From NCBI GenBank assembly GCA_035999365.1, contig DASYGT010000038.1, forward strand, positions 1 through 26,930: a stretch of 26,930 nt of DNA, read 5' to 3'. Shown here one piece after another: positions 9,214 through 16,779 of this stretch (position 1 is its first letter; every line of letters starts with the position of its first letter). Source of the DNA: DASYGT01 sp035999365 (GTDB lineage Bacteria > Actinomycetota > Actinomycetes > Mycobacteriales > Jatrophihabitantaceae). Made by a program: the position numbers and the translations under genes. Below the pieces are notes generated by a model that was not told the origin of the DNA, made no database searches, and was given only the letters and a program-made list of their open reading frames with translations.

Positions 9214-10044
9214 CTAACGGCGGAACGCCACGCAGTAGCGAGGCCTGCCGGCTAGATCGCGCTCACAGCGCACGTCCCGCCACCGACCGGTAGCCAGCAG
9301 CAGGTCGGGGACGGCGTCGAGGTGGCTCTCGTCGTGTTCGATGGCGAGCACGCCGCCCGATCGCAGCAGCTCGCCCGCGCGGTCGATCACCGACGGGATC
9401 ACCTCCAGGCCGTCCGGGCCCGCGAACACCGCGACCGGTGGGTCGGCGCCGACCTCCGGCGCGACGGGGGTCGACGCCGGGACGTACGGCGGATTGCTCA
9501 CGACTGCAGCGACACGGCCGGTGAGGGACGCGAGCACTGGACCGGACGTCACGTCGGCCGACTCGACCCGGACCGGCACCATGGTCGCGTTCCGTCGCAG
9601 CCACACCAGCGCCTCCGGATCCGATTCGACCGCCACGACATCCAGATCGGGAACCTCGTGGGCCAACGCGAGCGCCAGCGCGCCCGATCCCGAACAGAGA
9701 TCGACGACCACATCGCCAGCGCCGACGTGCGGCAGGATCTCGTCGACGAGCAGTTCGGTCTCGGGCCGCGGGATGAAGACGCCAGGGCCGACGGCGACGT
9801 CGAGGTATCGGAACGGAGCCGTGCCGACGATGTGCTGCAGTGGTTCGCGTTGCTCGCGTCGCCCGAGCGCGTCCTCGTACGCCATAGCGGCAGCGGTGTC
9901 GACGTCGTCGACCAGGATCAACGCGTTGTGCCTGACGCCGAGGCAGTGCTCGAGCAGCAGGCGCGCATCGACCGCGGCCGAGCCGATACCGGCCGCGGCA
10001 AGTCGTTCGGCGCCCGAGCCGAGCAGTTCCCGCGTGGTGATCAT
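9214..10044 (-). CDS. prmC: Peptide chain release factor N5-glutamine methyltransferase
   Basis: Methylates the Gln of the GGQ motif in release factors, using S-adenosylmethionine. It has 276 residues from ATG 10044, which overlaps the prfA stop by four bases (ATGA). The longer open frame upstream is prfA antisense-frame sequence and not part of the protein. The N-terminal helical domain (1-80) is followed by the SAM-binding motif DLCSGSGALALALA (from 115) and the catalytic NPPY at 184-187. Pairing with prfA, its substrate, is the usual arrangement. Confidence 0.95.
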   Translation of the reverse strand: MITTRELLGSGAERLAAAGIGSAAVDARLLLEHCLGVRHNALILVDDVDTAAAMAYEDALGRREQREPLQHIVGTAPFRYLDVAVGPGVFIPRPETELLVDEILPHVGAGDVVVDLCSGSGALALALAHEVPDLDVVAVESDPEALVWLRRNATMVPVRVESADVTSGPVLASLTGRVAAVVSNPPYVPASTPVAPEVGADPPVAVFAGPDGLEVIPSVIDRAGELLRSGGVLAIEHDESHLDAVPDLLLATGRWRDVRCERDLAGRPRYCVAFRR

Positions 10045-11117
10045 TCGTCGCCGGCGAGCATCGCTTCGGTATCGGCGCGACGAAGCGCCTCGATGACATC
10101 GTCGAGGGCGCCGTCGAGAACCTGATCGAGGTTGTACGCCTTGAAGCCAACCCGATGATCGCTGATCCGATTCTCGGCGAAGTTGTAGGTGCGGACCCGC
10201 TCGGAACGGTCGACGGTGCGGACCTGCGAGCGGCGGGCGCTCGACGCGGCCGAGTCGGCCTCCTCCTGCGCCGCGGCGAGCAACCGGGCGCGCAGCACAC
10301 GCAGCCCCGCTTCGCGGTTCTGCAGCTGGCTCTTCTCGTTCTGCATCGAGACGACGGTGCCCGTCGGGATGTGCGTGATGCGCACCGCTGAGTCCGTCGT
10401 GTTGACGCTCTGGCCGCCCGGGCCCGACGAGCGGAAGACGTCGATGCGCAGGTCGTTCGGATCGATGTCGATCTCGACTTCCTCGGCCTCGGGAAGAACG
10501 AGAACGCCGGCGGCCGAGGTGTGGATGCGCCCTTGCGACTCGGTTGCCGGTACGCGCTGCACCCGGTGCACCCCGCCCTCGTATTTCAGCTTCGCCCACA
10601 CCGCATCGTCGGGCCGGCGGGAACGGACGGCGATCGTCGCCGACTTGATGCCACCGAGATCGGTCGGCTCCTCGTCCAGCAGTTCGGTGGACCAACCCTG
10701 GCGCTCCGCGTAGCGCAGATACATGCGCAGCAGGTCGCTGGCGAACAGCGCGGACTCGTCTCCACCCTCGCCTGCCTTGACCTCGAGAATGACGTCCTTG
10801 CCGTCGTTCGGGTCCTTCGGCAACAGCAGCTCGCGCAGCCTGTCCTCGAGCTCGCCGATACGGGTCGTCAGGGATTCGGCCTCAGCGGCAAAGGACGTGT
10901 CCTCGGCCTCGAGCTCACGAGCCGCAGCGAGGTTGCCGCGGGCCTGGTCCAGCTCGTTGGCCGCGGCGACCAGCGGAGCAAGCTCGGCGAAGCGGCGGCC
11001 CAGCGTGCGCGCACGGGCCTGGTCCGAGTGAACGGCAGGATCGGACAGTGCGGCTTCGACCTCTTGGTACTCGGCACGCAGCGCGGGCAACCGGCCGGGT
11101 TCGTTCGGCTGGGTCAT
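10041..11117 (-). CDS. prfA: Peptide chain release factor 1
   Basis: Recognises UAA and UAG stop codons and triggers peptide release. It has 358 residues from ATG 11117, preceded by GGAGGTGAGG. The PAT tripeptide (PxT codon-recognition motif of RF1, residues 190-192) and the catalytic GGQ (234-236, SSGPGGQSVNTTDSAV) are both present. The N-terminal domain is a coiled coil. Its Gln is the target of the next gene, prmC. Upstream is the rpmE terminator, so prfA probably begins a new transcript, although I see no convincing promoter in the 35 bp between them. Confidence 0.97.
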   Translation of the reverse strand: MTQPNEPGRLPALRAEYQEVEAALSDPAVHSDQARARTLGRRFAELAPLVAAANELDQARGNLAAARELEAEDTSFAAEAESLTTRIGELEDRLRELLLPKDPNDGKDVILEVKAGEGGDESALFASDLLRMYLRYAERQGWSTELLDEEPTDLGGIKSATIAVRSRRPDDAVWAKLKYEGGVHRVQRVPATESQGRIHTSAAGVLVLPEAEEVEIDIDPNDLRIDVFRSSGPGGQSVNTTDSAVRITHIPTGTVVSMQNEKSQLQNREAGLRVLRARLLAAAQEEADSAASSARRSQVRTVDRSERVRTYNFAENRISDHRVGFKAYNLDQVLDGALDDVIEALRRADTEAMLAGDE

Positions 11118-11153
11118 GACGCCTCACCTCCGCTCGCGTGTCCGGACAACAGA

Positions 11154-11198
11154 AACGGCGCCCGCCGCCGCACCCAGGTGCGGACGGCCGGCGCCGTT
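11154..11198 (-). terminator. Rho-independent terminator after rpmE
   Basis: The coding-strand arms AACGGCGCC and GGCGCCGTT pair perfectly (9 bp). An inner stem CCGCAC/GTGCGG closes a CTGG loop, with an internal mismatch region between. The stem is followed by a T-rich run (TTTCTGTT), and it begins seven bases after the rpmE stop. Confidence 0.85.
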
Positions 11199-11205
11199 GA
11201 GGTGG

Positions 11206-11424
11206 CTAGGAGTTGCGGACGCGCTTGCCGAAACGCTTCTCGAACTTGTCGACGCGACCGCCGACGTCCATGATCTTCTGCTTGCCCGTGTAGAACGGGT
11301 GGCAGGCCGAGCACACGTCGGCGTGCATGACGCCGGACTTCGCGGTGCTCCGCGTCGTGAACGAGTTTCCGCAGGAACACGTGACCTGTGTCGTCACGTA
11401 CTCCGGGTGGATGCTGTCCTTCAC
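11206..11424 (-). CDS. rpmE: 50S ribosomal protein L31 (zinc-binding type)
   Basis: Large-subunit protein bL31 at the central protuberance. It has 72 residues from GTG 11424, with an AAGGGA ribosome site. All four zinc ligands are present: Cys16, Cys18, Cys38 and Cys41 (TCSCGNSF and VCSACHPF). It is therefore the C+ form that is replaced by a C- paralogue under zinc starvation in bacteria that have both. In mycobacteria it directly follows rho; here the dioxygenase and P450 genes lie between. The 193 bp upstream (11425-11617) hold no clear promoter or terminator by eye, only a T-rich stretch near 11555-11575. Confidence 0.97.
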   Translation of the reverse strand: MKDSIHPEYVTTQVTCSCGNSFTTRSTAKSGVMHADVCSACHPFYTGKQKIMDVGGRVDKFEKRFGKRVRNS

Positions 11425-11617
11425 TTCTGGATCCCTTCACCGTCGCGGCCCTTGGGCCACGCGGATTTCAGTGGCCGCCGGGTCGCCCTCGCGAGGCGGG
11501 GACGTGAACCGGAGCCGGGTGATGAGGTGTCCAGTCTGCCAGCCGGGTGGACGGCAAACCAAAACGACCACATAACGCCGCGGGCCGTCGCCCTGTTCCC
11601 GCCGGTCCGGGCGCCAT

Positions 11618-12940
11618 TCAGCGGGGCGCGAGGCCGATCGAGAAGCCGAATATGTCCAGGCCATACGGAAGTGGGCGGCCCGGGTGGAGCGAGGCACCCT
11701 GGAGGTGGGGGGTGCTGGACTTCATCAACCGCCCGAGCAGCGCCTGCCCCAGGAAGACCGACAAACCTGCGCCCGGACAGCCCTGTGGCCCGTGGCTGAA
11801 GAAGTTGAACGACCAGTCCGACGCCGCCTCTCCGCTCACCCACTCCTCCGGGGCGAATCGGTCGGCGTACGGGATCCGGTCGCGGTTGCGGTGGTTGAAG
11901 AGGTTGTAGATGAGCACCTGAGTGCCTGTGGGCAACATGGCGCCGGTAGGAAAGCGAACCTCGCGGGTGCTCACGCGGCCGAACAACTGAGTCGTCGGCC
12001 AGAGCCGCATCGTGTCCAGGATGCAGCCGCTGAGGTAGCCCAGAGAGGCGATCTGCTCCGCGCCATCCAGGTCCGTCTGATCGAGTTCGGCTCGCACCTC
12101 GGCCAACTGGAGCGGGTGTGTCGCCAGCACCGCCAGCGTCCGGTACAGGTTGGCGGGCAGCGTGTCGCCCATCGCGAACAGCCAGTGGATCAGCTGACCG
12201 GCGGCGTCGGTCTGTCCGTCCGCGGGCGCCTCCGCGACGAGGGCGCACAGGCTGCCGGGCGCACGCATGTCCAGGTACGTCTGCACGCGATGCAGGAAGG
12301 CGGGATAGCCGTCCGCCGGCCTGCCCGGCATGCGATTCGCAGCAGACATCAACTCACCGAGTTCGACGGTGAGGGTGGTGTCGTCGGCGGCGTCGGGCCC
12401 GAATACGACGCGTCGCGTGATTCGTTGGAACGCGGTGTTGACGTCGGACCAGCGCACCTTCTGGCGGGCAGCCAACGCATCCGTCTCTTCGCGAACCACT
12501 ACGGCGAAGCTGTCGGCGAGCTGATGCATCGGGCTGTTCGAGTCGAGTACCGCCTCGGCGAACAGACGGCGGTTGCGCCACACGTCGCCACGCGAAATCG
12601 TCAACGCGTCCGGCTGGAACGCGGCCATCCCCTTGCGCTTGGCCTCGGGGTCGGACGCGAATGGGTCCGGTGAGCCATCGAGCACCAAGCGGATGTCGTC
12701 CGGATGGTGCACGAGTAGCGCCTGCTCCTTCGCCACCCGCACGTAGAACGGATTCGGGCCGAAGCGGCGTACCAGCCCCTGCACGAGCAGATAGCCCAGC
12801 TGCTCGGCGTGCAGTGTCGAAGCAACCTGGGTCGGCAATTCGCGCTTCTTGAACAAGCCGAGAGCCAGATTCGGCAGGGCAACCTGCGCCGTGAAGCGAA
12901 CGCCGTCGACCAATGACGCGCGGGGGAAGTCCAACGACAT
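11618..12940 (-). CDS. Cytochrome P450, partner of the adjacent alpha-dioxygenase-like gene
   Basis: Heme-thiolate protein of 440 residues from ATG 12940; an open frame upstream overlaps the preceding gene and is not coding. The Cys loop is canonical: F381-S-H-G384-P-Q-G-C388-P-G390, with Cys388 the heme ligand. The C-helix WRNRR (121-125) is present. Two motifs deviate: the K-helix ExxR is D309-T-M-R312, and the I-helix reads AMGDTLPANL (256-264), keeping Asp-Thr but with Met at the usual Gly. There is no membrane anchor, and no ferredoxin or reductase gene nearby. It starts 14 bp after the dioxygenase stop, so the two are almost certainly co-expressed. I infer it acts on the dioxygenase product, perhaps as a hydroperoxide isomerase or peroxygenase needing no redox partner. 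An ordinary monooxygenase fed by distant redox proteins remains possible. Confidence 0.88.
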   Translation of the reverse strand: MSLDFPRASLVDGVRFTAQVALPNLALGLFKKRELPTQVASTLHAEQLGYLLVQGLVRRFGPNPFYVRVAKEQALLVHHPDDIRLVLDGSPDPFASDPEAKRKGMAAFQPDALTISRGDVWRNRRLFAEAVLDSNSPMHQLADSFAVVVREETDALAARQKVRWSDVNTAFQRITRRVVFGPDAADDTTLTVELGELMSAANRMPGRPADGYPAFLHRVQTYLDMRAPGSLCALVAEAPADGQTDAAGQLIHWLFAMGDTLPANLYRTLAVLATHPLQLAEVRAELDQTDLDGAEQIASLGYLSGCILDTMRLWPTTQLFGRVSTREVRFPTGAMLPTGTQVLIYNLFNHRNRDRIPYADRFAPEEWVSGEAASDWSFNFFSHGPQGCPGAGLSVFLGQALLGRLMKSSTPHLQGASLHPGRPLPYGLDIFGFSIGLAPR

Positions 12941-12954
12941 GGAGGCGCCCTTGT

Positions 12955-14778
12955 CTAGCCGGCCTTGCGCCACGGCGCGAAGGCGTTCTTGCTGCCTTCC
13001 AGCGCAACGGCGAGTTCCGGGTGATGGCGCACGAGGACGTCGGCCATGGTGTGCTTCTCGACCCACTCGAGCCCGACAGGTGAATAGATCTCCGGGCTGT
13101 AGTCGTTGGTGAAGAACCGATCGCTCTTGAGCCGACGCGACGCCATCAGGATGAAGATCCGGAAGGCGGTGTCGCTGAAGCCGAAGCCAGGGGGTGGCTT
13201 CTCGCCCAGCAGGCCGACCTGCAGGTCGACAGCGTCGATGTCGCCGGCATACACGTCGCGGATCTCCTCGTTCCACACCTTGTTCGGGGTGAGGTCTTCG
13301 AACTTGCGGATCGGTGCCTTGCGCAGCAGCTGCCGGAAGTCGTTGTAGCGCCGCACGCCGCGCTCTCGATCGCGCAGGACGTCGATCGTGCCCAGATCGA
13401 CATGCTCGCCCGTGACCCGGGTGTGGTTCATCAGTGCGCGCGGATGGTTGTGCAGGGTGATCGCACCTGGATGTTCCGTGCCGAAGTGGTAGAGCAGGTC
13501 GGACCAGCCGTAGGCGTCGATGGCGGCGCGCGTGTCGTTGCCCTGCAGTGCATTGAACTCGACGTCTGCAATCAGCGCGCCGGTGCGATGGTCACGGAAG
13601 GCATAGTCATCCGGGATCAGCGGGTGCAGGCGGTACACCGAGATGAACTCCTCGGTGATCGAGAACGGCGCGGCGTGGTGCTTCTGCTCGCCGCCGATGA
13701 TGCCAGCTAGGCCTTCGAGGTCCAGCGCGCGACCGACCGCACGACTCATCCGCATCCACTGCGGTAGCGCGCCGTACCAGTTGGCATACATCCCGGTCGC
13801 CAGCACCGGGTTGGCGAGAATGCCGGGCGTCCACTCGATGGTGTGGATCTTCGCCATCAGTGCCGAGTTCACCAGCCGTGCCGTCAGGAACAGCTTTTCG
13901 TCACCCCACGAGGGGTACGCCTTGTGCAGCTGGTCGCAGATCGCGTTGTGCTCCTTGACGAACAGCGTGTGCAGCAACGCCAAGCCGACCCAGTAGTTGT
14001 CGTTGAAGCCGGTCGCGTCGATGCCGGTGAGCTTCTTGTCCTTCTCGAGAGGCAGCCGGTCGTCCTCGACGATCATCTTGCCCAGCTCGCCCGTGCGCAG
14101 CTCGCGGTTGCGCTCCTCGCTCGACCCGTAGATCTGCGAGCCGTCCCACCAGTGCGTCACGGTGTTGATGTAGGTCGCCGCCGAGCCGTCGCTCTCGATG
14201 CGCGTGCGATCCGGGTGCGTGCGCCGCACCTGCATCGGTTGCTCGGTCCAGTCGTCGTCAGCATCCAGCGGGATGTCGAAGGTGTCCGTGGAGTTCTGAC
14301 CGTGTCCGAACCAACCGTGGTTCATGAACTGGATCCAGCAGGCAGCGAGCACGTTCAGGCTCGCGGCGGGCTGGAACTCATCGCGCCACAGCAGATGTCT
14401 GCTCACCTCGCGCGGCGACGGCGTCATGAGCAGGCTGCCCGTCTCGCCGACGGTGGCGCCCAGCGGCATGTTGCGGCCGAAGCGACTTCCTGCCTTGCCC
14501 ATGTCCAGGTCGTACGGATCCTGTCGGGACCCGTCGTAGGTTCGGAACGGCGGCAGGTCCGTCGCGGGCGCTGCCGTCGGGGCGGCGTCCTCGCGGGTGT
14601 CGTGCAGGTTCGACTTGCGCAGGTCCTCACGGAATCCGATGAGGTTCAGTGCGGCGAGCGGGCGAGGCAGGCTGTGCCAATCGACGGCCTTGTTGACCTG
14701 ACGCCACACGGTGGCGTTCACGGTCTCGAGGGCGTCCCGTACGAACGGGACGTTGGGCACCTTGGGCAGTTTGGGCAC
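12955..14778 (-). CDS. Alpha-dioxygenase-like heme peroxidase (fatty-acid oxygenase)
   Basis: Animal-type heme peroxidase superfamily protein, 607 residues from GTG 14778, fixed by GAGGAGGAGG six bases upstream. Family hallmarks are Q150 and distal His154 (WIQFMNHGW), the Ca-loop THWWDGSQIYGS (208-219), LHTLFVKEHN (269-278), HTIEWT (312-317), and Y382-R-L-H385 in EFISVYRLHPLIPD. Tyr382 would be the radical-forming catalytic residue and His385 the proximal heme ligand. These segments, and the N-terminal WHSLP and C-terminal SRRLKSDRFFT blocks, resemble plant alpha-dioxygenase more than cyclooxygenase. That enzyme adds O2 at C2 of fatty acids to give 2-hydroperoxides, which decay to aldehydes one carbon shorter. 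His312 and Thr317 match its carboxylate-binding residues. Oddity: the residue after the distal His is Gly155, where plant enzymes have a Ca-binding Asp. There is no signal peptide. The P450 follows 14 bp on. Confidence 0.9.
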   Translation of the reverse strand: MPKLPKVPNVPFVRDALETVNATVWRQVNKAVDWHSLPRPLAALNLIGFREDLRKSNLHDTREDAAPTAAPATDLPPFRTYDGSRQDPYDLDMGKAGSRFGRNMPLGATVGETGSLLMTPSPREVSRHLLWRDEFQPAASLNVLAACWIQFMNHGWFGHGQNSTDTFDIPLDADDDWTEQPMQVRRTHPDRTRIESDGSAATYINTVTHWWDGSQIYGSSEERNRELRTGELGKMIVEDDRLPLEKDKKLTGIDATGFNDNYWVGLALLHTLFVKEHNAICDQLHKAYPSWGDEKLFLTARLVNSALMAKIHTIEWTPGILANPVLATGMYANWYGALPQWMRMSRAVGRALDLEGLAGIIGGEQKHHAAPFSITEEFISVYRLHPLIPDDYAFRDHRTGALIADVEFNALQGNDTRAAIDAYGWSDLLYHFGTEHPGAITLHNHPRALMNHTRVTGEHVDLGTIDVLRDRERGVRRYNDFRQLLRKAPIRKFEDLTPNKVWNEEIRDVYAGDIDAVDLQVGLLGEKPPPGFGFSDTAFRIFILMASRRLKSDRFFTNDYSPEIYSPVGLEWVEKHTMADVLVRHHPELAVALEGSKNAFAPWRKAG

Positions 14779-14819
14779 GTCAGGCCTCCTCCTCGGTCGG
14801 GAGGCACGCGATCCAGCCG

Positions 14820-14840
14820 CGCCCCCGCCTTCGCGGGGCG
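14820..14840 (-). other. GC-rich hairpin upstream of the dioxygenase gene
   Basis: The plus-strand arms cgcccccgc (14820-14828) and gcggggcg (14833-14840) pair with one bulged base around a CTTC loop. It lies about 40 bp before the GTG start of the dioxygenase, so it would be in its 5' leader or act as a second termination element after rho. There is no T-run. Confidence 0.4.
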
Positions 14841-14868
14841 GACGCTACGCCAAACAGACGACGTGGGC

Positions 14869-14892
14869 CACGCGAGGCGTCAGCCCCGCGTG
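14869..14892 (-). terminator. Hairpin three bases after the rho stop
   Basis: Ten-base arms (coding strand CACGCGGGGC and GCCTCGCGTG, one G-T pair) close a TGAC loop. No T-tract follows, so this would be a hairpin-only terminator or an mRNA 3'-end stabiliser. It separates rho from the dioxygenase-P450 cassette. Confidence 0.55.
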
Positions 14893-14895
14893 AGG

Positions 14896-16779
14896 TCACT
14901 CCTGACCAGGAGTCGTCTTCGCGATCTGCATGAGGAACTCGAGGTTCGTGCGGGTCTTCTTGAGGCGATCGAGCAGCAGGTCGATGGCCTGTTGCTGTTC
15001 GAGCGAGTGCAGCACGCGGCGCAGCTTGATCGTGACGGCCAGCTCGTCGGGTGAGAGCAACAGCTCTTCCTTGCGTGTTGAGGATTGATCGACGTCGACG
15101 GCCGGGAACACCCGCTTGTCTGCGATCTTGCGGTCGAGCTTGAGCTCCGCGTTTCCCGTGCCTTTGAATTCCTCGAAGATCACGGTGTCACCGGCGGAAC
15201 CGGTCTCGACCAGCGCAGTGGCCAGGATCGTCAGCGAACCGCCGTTCTCGATGTTGCGGGCCGCGCCCAGGAATCGCTTCGGCGGGTACAGCGCCGTCGA
15301 ATCGACACCACCGGAGAGGATGCGCCCGCTGGCCGGGGCGGCGAGGTTGTACGCACGCCCCAGTCGGGTGATCGAATCGAGCAGCACGACGACGTCGTGC
15401 CCCATCTCGACGAGCCGCTTGGCGCGCTCGATGGACAGTTCGGCAACAGTCGTGTGGTCAAGCGGCTTCCGGTCGAAGGTCGAGGCGATGACCTCGCCCT
15501 TCACCGAACGCTGCATGTCGGTGACCTCTTCCGGTCGCTCGTCGACGAGCACGACCATGAGATGCACTTCCGGGTTGTTCGTGGTGATCGCGTTCGCGAT
15601 CGCCTGCAGGACCATCGTCTTTCCCGCCTTGGGTGGCGAGACGATCAACGCGCGCTGACCCTTGCCGATCGGCATGACCAGGTCGATGACGCGGGTCGTG
15701 AGGATGTGCGGCTCGGTCTCCAGGCGCAACCGTTCCTGCGGGTACAGCGGGGTGAGCTTGGTGAACTCCACCCGGTTCTTGGACTGCTCGGGGTCGGCAC
15801 CGTTGACGGTGTCGAGGCGAACCAGCGGGTTGTACTTCTCCCTCCGCTCGCCGTCACGCGGGGCCTTGATCGCGCCGGTGACCGTGTCGCCGCGGCGCAG
15901 GCCGAACCTGCGGACATAGGAGTTGGCGACGTAGACGTCGTCGGAGCTTGCGAAGTAGCCGTTGGTGCGGACGAACCATGCGTTCTTGTCCTCGATCGCG
16001 TCGAGGATGCCCGCTACGGGGACCAGGACGTCGTCGTCGGAGACCGTCGGCTCGACGTCCGCGCCCGGACCGCCGACGCGGTCGCGGGTGCGCCCCCGAC
16101 GATCGCGGTACCGCCGACCACGCCGGCGCCCACCGTCGAAGTCGTCATCGCCCTGATAGCCGCCTTGGCCGCCTTGGCCGCCGCTTTGGCCGCCTTGGCC
16201 CCCTTGGCCGGCGCCGCCCTGGCCGCCTTGGCCGGCGCCGCCCTGGCTGCCCTGGCCGCGGTTCTGGTCGGAGCGCTCGTTCTGCTGTCGCGCCTGCCCG
16301 CCCTGCTGGCGGCTCTGACCGCTCTGCTGGCGGTTCTGCGTGTTGTTCTGGCCGTCGGTGCTGCGCGACGGATCGTTGCGACGCTCGCGGGACTCACCGT
16401 CGCCCCGGTCGTCGGCGCCTCTGGCGGCATCGGCGCGCGGTGCACGTTCGGCACGCGGTGCACGTTCCGCACGCGGGGGGCGTTCGGCACGATCGGACGC
16501 CGCTTCGGAGCGGGCACCGGGGCCGGCGTCGCCACCGGATCGGGCGGCCTGAATAGCGGCGATCAGGTCGCTCTTCTTCATCTTGGTCGTGCTGATGCCG
16601 AGGCCGCTGGCGACCTGCTGGAGTTCTGGGACGAGCATGCCCGTCAACGAGGCGCTCTTCGCGGCCCGTCCGGTGCCGTTGGCCGAGCGTGCCGGCCGCG
16701 CAGACCCGTTCTCGCCGCTCGACGGCGCCGAGGCGCCGGAGTCTGAGGCGGCAGTGGTCTGCTCCTGGGTGTCTGTCAC
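14896..16779 (-). CDS. rho: Transcription termination factor Rho with long disordered insert
   Basis: Hexameric RNA-dependent ATPase/translocase that ends transcription. It has 627 residues from GTG 16779 (VTDTQEQTTAASDSG), with GGAAGGA upstream; the open frame further upstream lacks Rho-like sequence. Order of parts: a variable N-terminus; Rho N-terminal helical domain 46-80 (LTGMLVPELQQVASGLGIS); a disordered insert about 81-245; the RNA-binding cold-shock fold 250-340; and the ATPase with P-loop PPKAGKT (382-388), Walker B VVVLLDS and Q-loop FKGTGNAELKLDRKIADKR. E. coli Rho has 419 residues; the excess is the insert, first Arg/Glu/Ala-rich (RAERAP repeats), then Gln/Asn/Arg-rich, then Gly/Gln repeats, then Arg-rich. 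Actinobacterial Rho proteins typically have such inserts. It is separated from thrB by a 274-bp leader. Confidence 0.97.
   Translation of the reverse strand: MTDTQEQTTAASDSGASAPSSGENGSARPARSANGTGRAAKSASLTGMLVPELQQVASGLGISTTKMKKSDLIAAIQAARSGGDAGPGARSEAASDRAERPPRAERAPRAERAPRADAARGADDRGDGESRERRNDPSRSTDGQNNTQNRQQSGQSRQQGGQARQQNERSDQNRGQGSQGGAGQGGQGGAGQGGQGGQSGGQGGQGGYQGDDDFDGGRRRGRRYRDRRGRTRDRVGGPGADVEPTVSDDDVLVPVAGILDAIEDKNAWFVRTNGYFASSDDVYVANSYVRRFGLRRGDTVTGAIKAPRDGERREKYNPLVRLDTVNGADPEQSKNRVEFTKLTPLYPQERLRLETEPHILTTRVIDLVMPIGKGQRALIVSPPKAGKTMVLQAIANAITTNNPEVHLMVVLVDERPEEVTDMQRSVKGEVIASTFDRKPLDHTTVAELSIERAKRLVEMGHDVVVLLDSITRLGRAYNLAAPASGRILSGGVDSTALYPPKRFLGAARNIENGGSLTILATALVETGSAGDTVIFEEFKGTGNAELKLDRKIADKRVFPAVDVDQSSTRKEELLLSPDELAVTIKLRRVLHSLEQQQAIDLLLDRLKKTRTNLEFLMQIAKTTPGQE
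16159..16257 (-). repeat. Gly/Gln-coding low-complexity repeat in rho
   Basis: Short tandem units (plus strand gccgccttg and variants, about 9 bp, with two copies of a longer gccttggccggcgccgccctg block) encode GQGGQGG/GGAGQ repeats at Rho residues 175-207. A second small repeat at 16432-16473 encodes RAERAP twice. All units are in frame. Confidence 0.8.

Noticed and set aside
11425..11617. Possible promoter or terminator between the P450 and rpmE
   Set aside because: A T-rich patch is present, but no hexamer pair with proper spacing and no stable stem before it could be found by eye.
12941..13276. N-terminal extension of the P450 by 112 codons
   Set aside because: It overlaps the end of the dioxygenase gene and lacks P450-like sequence; the ATG at 12940 begins a normal-length P450.
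16150..16265. Repeats that could suggest a CRISPR-like array
   Set aside because: Units are about 9 bp, contiguous, without spacers, and in frame within rho.
15085..16746. 553-codon open frame on the plus strand with Ala/Leu-rich repeats
   Set aside because: Antisense to rho; the apparent hydrophobic repeats are the complement of the Gly/Gln-coding repeat.
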